Below, one piece after another: positions 36,381-47,335 of a DNA stretch of 64,000 bases. The position numbers were made by a program, and so were the translations under genes. Origin of the DNA: Trogon surrucura (taxonomy: Eukaryota > Chordata > Aves > Trogoniformes > Trogonidae); assembly GCA_020746105.1 (NCBI GenBank), contig CM036618.1, positions 14,863,001-14,927,000 of the forward strand, read 5' to 3'. Numbering within the stretch: the stretch's first letter is position 1; each line of letters begins with the position of its first letter. The notes below the pieces were generated by a model that saw only the letters and a program-made list of their open reading frames with translations, was not told the DNA's origin and did not search any database.

Positions 36381-37269
36381 ACTTTGGCTGTGAAATATAA
36401 TGTTATAAAATGTTATTGTGAAGGTTTTGTGTCCTTTTGGACCTTTGCGTGCACATCAGAGTACAACCTTCCTCCAGGGCTCAGTCTCATTTATTGCACA
36501 GCTAATGAACAGATATTGATGTTGTCCCATGTTATATTTACTACACTGAAGACAGAAATGATAATATTGCCTGCAGGCTTTCTGTAGAATTCCTTACTGT
36601 AATATGCAAGTGCTTTCACAAACGCTGATTTTTTTTTATTTTTTTTTTTTCCCCAGCAGCTTCATAATAGGAAGAATTGTTATTCTTAACTGACATATTA
36701 GGAATCCAGAAACAGAGGCATGACAGATAGCAACATCCATTGTTTTTGGATGCCAACTTTGAATATCTAGATCTGATTTATGTCAGAATATGTTGCATCA
36801 TATAGCACTCTGTATTTAAATATAACACTGCTCCTACAATTTCAATTGCAGCTGAAAACATTGAAACCTAAAATCACAGTCTTGAACTAAAACAACAGGA
36901 AACAAGGAACATACAATTAATGATCATCTGTGCAATATTTGAGTGATTTTCCCATTACATAGTCACAACTCGATCTCTCAAAGCAAAAGTTATCTTTATT
37001 TTTTATAAAACCACTGCTTTCCCCAAGTACTATACATATCTGACTTCTCTAGTAAATGACACAGGATTGTATGAGTTTTTCTTTCTGCATAGTTCTATTT
37101 CATCTGCAATATAGTTCTGGTGCTATGGTGGGGAGAGCTGTTATATAATCATATATAAACATTACTGTGAAGAAAAAAAAATGGTGAAATTATTAAAAAT
37201 GTTAGCATTTGGTAAAAGACATTTAGAAAATTTCTAGCTAAATATTTCACACTGAAAAAGTTATTGTTG

Positions 37270-38235
37270 TGTTATGATGGTCTTTCAATTCTTCCCTGGA
37301 TTTTTTTCAATTAGATGACATCTTTCTTGAAATCTATGCTCAAAAATTGTAACAACTATTCCAACCAAGGCATAGCCCGTTCTGAGTAGAATAGAGCAAT
37401 TATTTCATGTATCTTCTGGACTTTAGTCTTCCTCTGCTCAGTTATGTCATCTTTCTTGCAACTATATGACCTTGTTGACTCATTCTCACCTTGTGAACCC
37501 AGTAACTCCCACATCTTGCAACACTGCTCCCTAATCACCAGTTTTGTGTTCTGCATTTGTGCTACAAGCTATATTTTGTACCTGTCTACCTGAATAGCAC
37601 CCTATTTCCATCTCAGTATGTCTTCTATTTGTCAAGATCAATCTGAATCCTAATTCTGTCTTCAAACATACCTCTACAATTAGCATGAGGATTTAACTTT
37701 CTCTATTTTATCATCCTTTTTATTAAATAAAATATTTAAGAGTTCCTTATACAGGGCCTAGAATAGATCTCTCAAGAAATGTACTGAGCAAGCCTTTTGG
37801 TTTTGAAAGCCAGTCACTGGTAACTACACTCTAATAATGTTTTTTCAATCCTCCTTCTTTAAGGACATATGAGCATTGGACCTCAGCTATATTTATTTGG
37901 TCAAGTGGCTTATGTGACGGACATCTGAGACACTGCCAAGAAATCATACGGCAGTTAAGATAAATGAGATACGCTCTCTCCCGTGCTTACAAGACTAGGT
38001 ATCATGTTGGAGAAGTAACATAGATTACTTTGCAAGTTGTTCTTAAAAATCTACATAGGCTATTACTCATCTCCATGTTCTCTTGTAGGTAATTAGGAAT
38101 AGTTTCACTACCTTTTACAGTATTTTTGTGTAAGTAGAAGCCGACTGGTCTATAATGATCCTTTTCTCTTTTGATAGGCACCATGTTTGCTTTTTCCAGT
38201 CTTCCATTGTCTGCCATACCCTTTAAGAATGTTCA
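37270..38235 (-). mobile_element. Ancient CR1 LINE fragment, RT domain
   Basis: Read on the minus strand, this ~960 bp piece is collinear with the CR1 RT-to-tail region at low identity. Plus-strand landmarks are GAGTAGAATAGAGCAATTA (37384 on; CR1 normally has gagtagaggg in the PLYSAL region), TTGTTGACTCATTCTCACC (37473 on), TTGTCAAGATCAATCTGAAT near 37630, GAAAGCCAGTCACTGGTAAC near 37806, GACTGGTCTATAATGATCC near 38143 and TTTTTCCAGTCTTCC near 38192. The octamer tail and extreme 3' end are missing. No frame survives. Edges are approximate. Confidence 0.75.
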
Positions 38236-39096
38236 AAGTATGTTAACAGATCCAAAATTTTGTTAAGCGGTTTTGTAATCATCCACAAAAAAAAGCTGAA
38301 AAGAGCTTTCTAAATTAAAAGAACTTTCTAACTATGCCTTCTTTTTTATTAGGTTAAATTCATAGCCTTTTTATCTGACTACCATACTACTGAAATTAAT
38401 GTTTTTATGGCTAAATGGTTATAAGTATTGTTTGAGATAAAGACATATGAATGGATTAAAGCTAAAAACAGAGTTAAACACTTTGATCTTCTAGAGACCA
38501 GACCCTTCCCTCTTATTGTTTAGAAATGTACTTAGAGAAAGATTTCTTACTAGTGTCATCAATCCTTTTTACTTTCATGTCATCTTGGTACTTCTGTTTT
38601 TATTATGTACTTAAACAACTCTTCTGCACTTGTTTTTAATAAACTGGCCTTAATTTAAATACCCTATGTAATCTTTTCTTATTTTTTTGTATGTTAACCT
38701 TTTTCTTTACTTTCTTTCCTCTGTAATGAAGCAATTCATACTTAAATTGAACTCCTGCTTCCTTTCTTTCTTTTTTTTTTCTTTTGAATGACTTTCAAAA
38801 TTCTTTTATAAATCTGACTTTCTAAAATTTGGTTTTTTTATTTTGTCTTCATTTTCCTCTCATTATTAATGTAATGAATTCTCTTCATTTTATGATCTTT
38901 TTTTTTGCACAAATTCTGTTCTCATTGTCACTGTTGCTGAGTTCCTCCTGCTGGAATTGGCAATTGCCTCATGTTTCAATATTTCTTCATCTTCTGCATC
39001 AAAAAACCACCTGGAAGAAATAACTTGTTTGCAAGAAAGCATTTGGAAAGAGGGAATTCCTCATAACTCCTTTTTATTTCTATTCTTGCTGCCTTG
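38236..39096. other. AT-rich, T-rich sequence, no gene seen
   Basis: Pyrimidine-rich patches dominate, for example 38690-38790 and 38820-38910. Open frames 38829-39023 and 38957-39172 are Phe/Ser/Leu-rich by composition, and the second runs into the LTR. Confidence 0.6.
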
Positions 39097-39101
39097 GTCA
39101 T
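39097..39101. repeat. Target site duplication GTCAT, left copy
   Basis: The five bases directly before the LTR are repeated directly after it at 39919-39923. A 5 bp duplication is usual for ERVL-type insertions. Confidence 0.85.
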
Positions 39102-39918
39102 TGTCGGGGTTTAGGGCTGGGCCGGCCACTAACGCGGACAGACGCTCTCTAACCCCCTCTCCCCACCCCTAAACAGGAAGACAAAAGGGAATGAGGCAGA
39201 GAGACTTACGGGTGAGAGAAGAAAAAAAACTAGAATAGCTTTAATGAAAATAATAGGAATAATGGTAAAAAGATAAAAGTAAAGAATTATATACAACTAT
39301 AGACAGTAGCCTGATATCAAACCTGACTCCCTCCCCCGATATCAATCCCCACTGGTGCTGCAGAGCTGGAGGCACTGGGGAAACCCCAGGCCCAGCGGTG
39401 GCGGGAGCTGGATACAGGGAGTTGGATTCGGGAACTCGGGATCCGGATCAAAATCAGGAGGTCAGATGGAGTCCTCTCTGGACACCGGCCATTGCAGAAA
39501 AGAAGGGTGAAAAGGCCGAAAAAGGGCAAAAGGGCCGAAACTCTCATGATCACTCAATTTATACTAGATATGACGTATATGGGATGGAATACTCTCGTTG
39601 GTCACCTGTCCTGTCTATTACTCCCCGGAGGTGCCACCTTTTACTTCCTTGTGACCCCCCTCTTACTACCCAGCACCCCCAGCGTGGCACACAAGAGCCA
39701 GCAGTGGCCTTGGTCACTATAGGAATAAGTGTAAGCAAGAGCCTTTCTGCATCCCAGTCCCAGGCAGTGACTGAAAACATCAGGTGTTATCACTGCCAGT
39801 AGCACACACTGTCTGCAAAAACATGCTGCTGACTTCAGAACATGCAGCCTTTTAGAAGACACTAAACTGAAAATTAAAAATCACTAAACAGGACTGGGTT
39901 TTAGCTAAACCCAGGACA
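39102..39918 (-). mobile_element. Solo ERVL-type LTR, 817 bp
   Basis: The LTR starts TGTCGGGGTTTAG and ends CTAAACCCAGGACA on the plus strand, giving near-matching inverted ends and TG...CA borders. Both sides carry GTCAT. Orientation is minus: there, a CRE-like ATACGTCA (39572-39579) is followed by TATAAATTG (39555-39563) and later ATTAAA (39240-39245), which fits U3, promoter and polyadenylation signal in that order. A GC-rich middle (39340-39550) lies in the transcribed part. No internal gene remains, as expected after recombination between two LTRs. It looks whole as a solo LTR. Family placement is from memory of avian ERVL LTRs. Confidence 0.9.
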
Positions 39919-39923
39919 GTCAT
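39919..39923. repeat. Target site duplication GTCAT, right copy
   Basis: It matches 39097-39101 exactly. Confidence 0.85.
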
Positions 39924-41830
39924 TTTGAGTTTTCTCTGTCTAAAATGATAAGTATTCCAACTTTTTTTTTACTGAAATAAAACTTGGGCAGGGATTGCAT
40001 TTTAAAGAACTTGGGATTTCTTTCAATAGTGAAGCTAAGGAGAAAGTTGAGGCAAACCCTGAGTAACTCGGGTCTCATCACAAGTTTTGTATTTCTCCAT
40101 AATAAGGCCTGAGAGAATATATAGAAGCACTTTGATATATAAGGCAACATTTCTTTTTCTTCTACCCTTCAGGCAAAGAATATATTTGGTGCATTTGCTA
40201 CAGAGATGGACAAATATCTAGTTTAATAGAAAAGCGTATATAGAGAAGACACATTTTATAAGTACAAAGTTAGCATCATACCAAGTAGAGAGATGACTAG
40301 AAGGGAACTACTTCATATTTAATAGCTGTCTCTTTCCTGGGACACATCTGATTTCAAAAATCAGAAGGGATTTGGCTTCATTAAAAAACCAGAACTCTCT
40401 CCTGCCACTTTTTAAATGTGTGATTCCTAAAAGGCCATAAGACATCCCTGAGTGACCTCCATTCACATTGATTTCTCAAGAGACATTGAGAACTTTGCAG
40501 GAAAAGGCCAATAATTAGCAAACCATGATTTAATTTCACCTAATCAGTCATCCTTTGTCCTGTTGTGCAGATATTTGTTTTTGTCAGACTATAAATTGTA
40601 CAGAAGGGAGAGTGTGACTTACTGTTCATGCCACTTTAGAGAATATAAAAATTTCATGTATTTGTTACTGTTATTCACTACTGTAGAATATAATTGGAAT
40701 CATAATACCATGACACTTATTTAACCTCTCACATCTGTATGGGAAATGCATCATTATATCTCTAAAATGATATTTGAGGTTGAATTTAAGATACTGTAGA
40801 AGGTGCTAGATGCTTGTCTCCATGTAGATATTTTAAGCTGGATCTTCCACAGCCTAAGAAGGGCTTTAATGACTGAGCTAACATTGCAGAAGTCTTGAGA
40901 GAAAGGCTGTGTTCAGAAAGATTCCCACATAATCGTTTCTGGGGAAAACGGTTCAGACAGTTGCAATACCGTATATTATGTCACAATTCAGGATATTTTG
41001 CTCAAAGCTCAGTGATCTAATGATAATAATGATTCTCATGTCTTCTCATAGCTTCTCATGGCTGACCTAGCTAGAACTTTACTACTGACTGTTAGAAGTA
41101 TAATTTAGTCATATGAGGGTTATCTTGAAGTAGCTGTAAGTAAAATACTGTAACGAATATTTTCCCCAAGATGAAAGGAATGTGGCACAAATCTGAATGT
41201 GAAATATGACTGAACAAAATGTAATATCAGAAATTAAGAATAATGGAAATAGCTAATTGATTTAGGCATCTAAATCAGAAAGAGATATGCCTAAACCTCT
41301 GAGTTCCACCTGTTAACATCTCAAACCTCAATTACTACTAAAATGCCTAAAAAAATAGAAAGATAAGTACCCTAAATACTGAGATAAAGAACTGTGTTAT
41401 TCATGCCTTTCTTCCTTAGGCTGACAGTAATTAATTACCTGTATAACCAGAAGATTCAAGGGAAAGTTAGGTAGTGTTTCCACTCCATATTTTTTACATG
41501 ATGGTTTGGGTTGTGGAGAGATGGCAGAGGCAAGGTTTCAAATTGGATATTCCCTAGGTTGTGTGAGAGCTTTGACCACTGAATTATCATGCTAAGTTCA
41601 CAGGAGGAGGTTGACTTTCAAAATGCTTCTCAGATCTTCTTTTTAGATGAAAAATCTGCAGTAGGATTTAGATGCGTAATTTCCTCCTTGGATTTGGATT
41701 TATATAAGGCCAGCTAGACTGAGTGGACGTAGAAAATTCACCTAAATTACTGTCAGGATTAGGAAAGCCATGGGGTGGAAGGAAGCCACAGTGGAGACGG
41801 AGCCAGAAGTGGTGCTTCTGCCCTCTGCAT
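39924..41830. other. AT-rich sequence, no gene seen
   Basis: No assignable feature. The open frame at 40150-39920 on the minus strand has no motif. A slightly GC-richer patch at 41755-41830 runs into the CR1 tip and may belong to it. Confidence 0.6.
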
Positions 41831-41909
41831 GGCAAGGAGGTTGGAACTAGTTGATCTTTAAGGTCCCTTCCAACCCAAACAAGTCTATGATGCTATGATT
41901 CTATGATTA
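41831..41909 (+). mobile_element. CR1 3' tip, about 79 bp
   Basis: GGCAAGGAGGTTGGAACTAG is followed by AAGGTCCCTTCCAACCC and octamers ending at 41909 (CTATGATTCTATGATTA). It is severely 5'-truncated, inside the 3' UTR hairpin. Confidence 0.9.
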
Positions 41910-44900
41910 TAGACCCACAATTCAGACACTGCACATGGAAGGGTTAAAAAGTCATGGAGGTAAAGGCCTCTTGGTTCCCATCTGTGAATTTACTTCTGAA
42001 AAAGCTGATGGCTTTTTGCTGAAGGCATTTGCTGAAGGAACAATGACTCTTGAAAGCCTGTGTAGTTTGCAGTGCAGGGTTTGGAAAGCCATAAAAGAAA
42101 TAGAGCTACTCTAATGGAAAATGATAAAGAAATGGATTTCAGTTAGGCTTGCACTTCAGATAGAGGAAATTCTGGCTTTTTCCCAGAAGTCGTGCTAGAG
42201 AGATTTCAAGCCAAAGAAATGTAAGAGGAAAAGGTAAATTTAAAAAAGAGCGTATGTACTCTGACCTCTAAAAAGAACTTGCATTTCACAGCCCAACCAT
42301 TCCCCAATTCATCTCTGTGTATTCGTATTTTCTCCTTGTTTCTCCCTAATTTCCATGCCTATAAAGTAATTAGTTACTCATAGCTTGCACTCTTTAAGTA
42401 CATTAAAATCAGGGATTTATTTGTGGTGTGTACTATAATTATCATTACTAATGGAGCTACAGGTTTAAATAAGGAATGTTTACTCAGACACATCAAGTAT
42501 TCACTATGAAAGCAATTAAAGAATTTGATGTTTGCAGTTAAATATTAATATTAATGTATGAAAAACTGCATCCAAATCATTTAGAGGTGGTTAGGAAGGC
42601 CTCTGGGAGCAAGACAGCCATAGAAAGTAGTGACATGATTAGAGCTGCATGGGAAAATAATGGAAACAGCTACTCTCTAAGCATCCTCAGCAAGGAAGGA
42701 GGATCCTCAAAACCTAAATGAGTGTGACTAAAAGTGGCAGCTTTTAACTTTGATTTGTCTGCAATAAAACATTTTACATTAGTAAGTGTCTAGAGACTTT
42801 GCACTGAAACGTGTTTTTATCACTTGTCTCCAAGTCCCTTTATGGAGAGTACAATTAACAGCACACATGAAAAAAAATTGCATGGCAGTAATTTGCAGAC
42901 CATTATGATCTCAGAACTGGAACTGTAATTCTCATCTTCTGTTCCTGACACTGACCTACTGCCAGTCTTAGGGTGGTACGTTTAGCTATTGACTTCATTT
43001 TCCCAGCTCAGATTTGATGGGTAGATTCTAATGTGTCTCAAGGTGTATTTGGAGAGTTAATCAAAAATGTATGTAAAATTCTCTGAATATTGTATCAATA
43101 AGACATAGGTTTAATTTGTTGGAAGTTAATTTGGACTAACTACAGACACTCACTACACACTACTATGTACTCAAAGAGGATAAAAATCAGCAAAAAAATA
43201 GGTAAAAAAATAGAAAAAATATTTCAGAAGGATAACAAGAAATAAATCAACTTTGTTACAAGACTCTGTGACAGTCTTCCACTGCTTCATGAGATTTACT
43301 TTCAGATTATTTTTTCTTCATTTCTACATGACTCCACAGGAGTGGTTTTAGCTTGAGAATAGGGTAAATCTTTTCAGTGGATCTTTTTATGTCTTTTTTT
43401 TTTTTATATATTTTAATTGCCTTACTGGAACAGATTTGGCATTTTGACATCCAGTGTGTGCTTTATGCTTTTCTCTACTGTATGCATGTTGTCGCCACTG
43501 TGTATGTAAAGAAGTACAAATGCATGGCTGAGGGATGTATGCAAGTCAGTGAATGGGGGGGAATAGTGTAATGAAGAGAAACATGACATTCCCATAGCAA
43601 CAGTGGCAAAGCTCTTTATGCTGATGTTGAGTAGAAAATTACCAGTGATTTAAAGGACAGCAGAAATAAGCTGTATGTAATTCCAAAAGAATTTCATACC
43701 TTGCCAGAAACAAGTCAATGTAAGTTCAGTGTCAAAACCCAGTGGCTGAATAACATTAATGTAGAGCTAAAGGAAGACATTTACTACTTGTATCACTTAG
43801 GTGGACTATATTGCCCTGCAAATTAAAAACTGCAGTTTATACAAGTATTTCAGAATAGTATTACCTCTCTCTCATCACTCTACAAATATGTTTTGGGTAT
43901 TTTTTTTTTCAAAAAACACAAACCAAAACATAATGCATGTCTTTCTGAGCTGTCTTAATATTACCCCTGAGATGTTCAATTTTGGCTGTCTTAAAGATAT
44001 CTTAACATAATTTAGTAGTGTTTGCTAAACCCCAGACTTATTCCCCAATGGGTTTTACACGTTGCATAGTATCACTCTATTAAATTTTACAGCTAGAGTT
44101 GTTCTTGCTTTTACGGGACCAATATTTTTGTAGATGTAGAAACAGATTTCTAGATGTCAAATGCAAAATAATGCTCCAGTTTGTCTTTTATGAAGATTTT
44201 TGTAAAACATAAGACATTTAATTGACATTTGTATTTCTACTTCTGAATAAAATTGCAGACAGATCAGTAATATTACTGGAGAATCTGCAAGTAGCAGAAG
44301 AGCCTGAAAAAACAAGGTTTAGTCTTTCTACCAAAACCTTAGCTGCTTATAATTTTCCAAACCAGTCACTTCATGCAACACAGTGGTGTTAATTATATCA
44401 TGTTGTTATCACAATGAGCAAAACAGCCGTTCGGAAGTTTGTGCATAAAACTAATGTCCAACAAACAAAATAATTTCATCTCCATTTAACAGCCTCACAA
44501 ACAATTTAAAAAAACTCATAGTGGAAATTGGTTCTGATAGCTAACAATTTGTGAAAATGTCAGTCTTCTGACAATGATTTACACAACCCTTTGCCAGCTA
44601 CCCTGTATCCTTTTGGCTATCCCTGTATTCTAAAAAGGATGTTTGAGGTAAAGCATTTTGTAGCTTAAAAAGTTAAAGCTATCAATTGGAGTGCTTCAGG
44701 GAATATCACTGCATCATGAAACTACTAAATTACAGGGACATATCTATCAGTCTGGGCAGTTAAACATCACCCGCAGGCTGTTAGTTTATTGGCAATTTGA
44801 TGTTGATTCTGACTAGACCATTCCTGGCATAAAAGCAAAAAGGAAAAAGGGATTTACTTCTTTAGAGTTGGTAGTTACTGACAAAATAATGCCAAAACAG

Positions 44901-45130
44901 ATATAAACTAGGAAGTTGACTGAAGCCCACTAGGTCTAATGATAGGATATCTGTATTAGTTCTTTGATAATAGTGAGTACCAGTTCTTAAATAATTTCCA
45001 TCATAATCCGTGCATGACAGGTCAGGTCTTGTGCCACAGTCATAATGAATTCATAGTATGAGTGTAATACTCATGGAGGTATGTACGAGATGCTTCTGTA
45101 CAACTGACATGCCTAATTCAATTAATTTCC
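41910..45130. other. AT-rich sequence, no gene seen
   Basis: No exon or transposon recognised. Open frames at 43377-43571 and 43801-44010 are short, without motif, and partly low complexity. Confidence 0.6.
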
Positions 45131-46360
45131 TGTGGCAGCCAACATGGCTTTACCAAAGACAAATTCTGCCTGACAAACTTAGTGATGTTCTACAATGATG
45201 TTACAATGTCAGTGCATAAGGGAAGTGCAACTCATATCATCTACCTGAACTTGTGTAAAGCATTTGACATTGTCCTGTATAACATTCTGGTCTCTAAACT
45301 GGAAGGACATGGGTTTGATGGATGGACCACTTGATGCATAAGGAATTGGCTAGATAATCACACTCAGAGAGTTGTGATCAACGACTCAATGTCCAATTAG
45401 AGACCAGTGACAAGTGGTGTCCCTCAAGAATTGGTACTGGGAGCAGTGCTGACATCTTTGTCAACCATACGGACAGTAGGACAGAGTGCATCCTCACAAA
45501 GTTTGCCGACAACACCAAACTGTATGGACTGGCATGGTGAAGGGGAGGGATGCCATCCAGAGGGACCTTGACAGGCTTAAGAGTTGGACCCATGCTCATG
45601 AAGTCCAACTCATGAAGTTCAACAAGGCCAAGTATAAGGTCCTGCACTGGGATCAAGGCAATTCCAAGCACAAGTAGAGGCTGGGAGAACAACAAATTTG
45701 GAGCAGTCCTGAGGAGAAGGACTTAGGAATGTTAGTTGATGAGAGTCTCAACATGAGCTGGCAGTGTGCACTTGCAGCTGAAAAAGCGAACCATGTCCTG
45801 GGCTGCATCAAAAGGAGTGTGACCAGCAGCTGAGGGAGGTAATTCTCCCTCTCTACTCTGCTCTGGTGAGGCCCCACCTGGAGTACTGGGTCCAGTTCTG
45901 AAGTCCAGAGTACACCCACTGGAGCGGGTCCAGAGGCGGGCCATGAAGATGATTAGAGGGCTGGAGCACCTTTGCTATGCAGACAGGCTGAGAGCTGGGG
46001 TTGTTCAGCTTAGGGAAGATAAAGCTCCAGTGTGACTTAATGGTGGTCTTCCAATACATGAAGGGGTACTACAGGAAAGGTGGACAAGCAGAAATTGCCT
46101 GAAACTGGAAGAAGGTAGATTTAGATTAGATATTAGGAAGAAATTCTTCACCATGAAGATGGTGAAGCACTGGAGCAGGTTGCCCAAGGAAGTTGTGGAT
46201 GCCTCATCCCTGGAAGTATTCAGGGCCAGGTTGGATGGGACTTTGAGCAACCTGGGCTACTGGGAAGCAGGTGTCCCTGCCCACAGCAGGGGAGTTGGAA
46301 CTAGATGATCTTCAAGGTCTCTTGCAGCTTTAACCATTTTATGATTCTATGATTCTATGG
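45131..46360 (+). mobile_element. CR1 LINE, 5'-truncated in the RT domain
   Basis: It begins in the RT block CAGCCAACATGGCTTTACC (45138 on), passes TTTGACATTGTCC (motif A region, 45263), GTGGTGTCCCTCAAG (45413) and TTTGCCGACAACACCAAAC (45499, the catalytic box), and ends with octamers at 46339-46360. The hairpin CCCTGC/GCAGGG lies at 46275-46291. The frame is broken many times and the catalytic box reads ADN instead of ADD. It is clearly older than the 53 kb copy and close in age to the one at 1801-4479. Confidence 0.93.
45140..46250 (+). pseudogene. CR1 ORF2 remnant (RT domain and C-terminus)
   Basis: Decayed reverse transcriptase. Short readable pieces include NSWTHAHEV-like connection sequence and the RKKFFTMKMVKHWSRLPKE end before the stop near 46258. 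Several frame changes and stops separate them. The DNA is used here only to trace the element; no product is expected. Confidence 0.75.
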
Positions 46361-46984
46361 TTGATGTAGATATACATTATTTTATGCCCCTCCCTTTGCT
46401 CTTGAAAACCTTGTGTTTCCTCCTTGTTATCTTTGTGTTGCATTCATAAATAAATTCTGTGCCTGCTTTTCAATGTGATCCCAGCCTACTGTCTTTCATT
46501 TCCTTAGTCTTTCCTTTACCTGTATTTTAAGAAATTGTTGGAAACAGATATTTTATTTCATTAAATAAGGTTTCATTTTTAAAGGAATTAATTATTCAGA
46601 TACATAGTATACTACCAATCACTTTCACTGTTCTGCACACTACTACCAGAAAGGTTACGACCTCACACACTCTCCATCAAACCATGAAATTCAAACCTAC
46701 TGTTAGCTGCTAGTTCAATATGTGTGATAACAATGTTGGCACAGTTTAAGTCACTGTCATATTTATTAGGTTCTGTAAAAACCTCTAAATGATTGGACTG
46801 TAAACTTATACAGTATATAAGTGCTGAATTGTTATTAAGATAACTTTGTGAAATAGGAGATTAATTGAAGTATTAGTTTCAAAGTACTCTACTGCCTGAG
46901 TTTGTAGATTGCATGTGACCTGGAGTAAAAAGTGTTCCTCCATTTACAGTGTAATGCTCTCATGGTCAAGTGGATAACTCTACA
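46361..46984. other. AT-rich sequence between two CR1 pieces, no gene seen
   Basis: Nothing assignable. The last ~25 bases could be diverged CR1. Confidence 0.6.
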
Positions 46985-47335
46985 GCTGGGAGATGTGTCG
47001 AAGGCCTTGCACAAGTCCAGGTAGATGACATCAGTTGCTCTTCCCTTGTCAATTTATTCTGTTACTTCATCATAAAAAGACACCAGATTTGTCAGGCAAA
47101 GTTTTCCTTGGTGAAGCCATGTTGGTTGTCACCAATTACCTCCACATTTTCCATGTTCCATGGCAGAGCCTTCAGAAGGATCTGCTCCATGATCTTGCCG
47201 GGCACAGAGGTGAAAGACTGACTGGCCTGTAGATGCCTGGGTCTTCCTTTCTTTCCTTTTTGAAAATGGAGGTGATGTTTCCCCTTTCTGTCTGTGGATA
47301 CTTCACCAGATTGCCATGACCTCTCAAATATCTAA
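46985..47335 (-). mobile_element. Internal CR1 RT fragment lacking its 3' end
   Basis: On the plus strand GTGTCGAAGGCCTTGCACAA, GGTGAAGCCATGTTGG (47111 on) and ATGATCTTGCCGGGCACAG (47189 on) are the reverse complement of the CR1 RT region from motif A up to the fingers (FDT, QHGF and SLT blocks). No hairpin or octamer tail is found at either side. CR1 copies normally keep the 3' end, so this piece was separated from it by deletion or rearrangement. Confidence 0.88.

Larger units (their letters stand above)
30301..37269. other. AT-rich sequence, no gene seen
   Basis: This is the longest stretch without a confident repeat. It contains an A run at 32376-32392, a TG microsatellite at 34574-34602 and a TA-rich patch at 36342-36380. 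An open frame at 30533-30300 (minus, 77 codons) partly overlaps the CR1 edge and has no motif. Very old CR1 sequence may continue to about 30530, but I cannot show it. Confidence 0.55.

Noticed and set aside
36629-36660. Polypyrimidine tract followed by CAG, like a splice acceptor
   Set aside because: No open exon with a donor follows; T runs followed by CAG are common in this AT-rich sequence.
39398-39802. Open frame of 134 codons on the plus strand
   Set aside because: It is antisense to the solo LTR and comes from its GC-rich middle; no gene signal.
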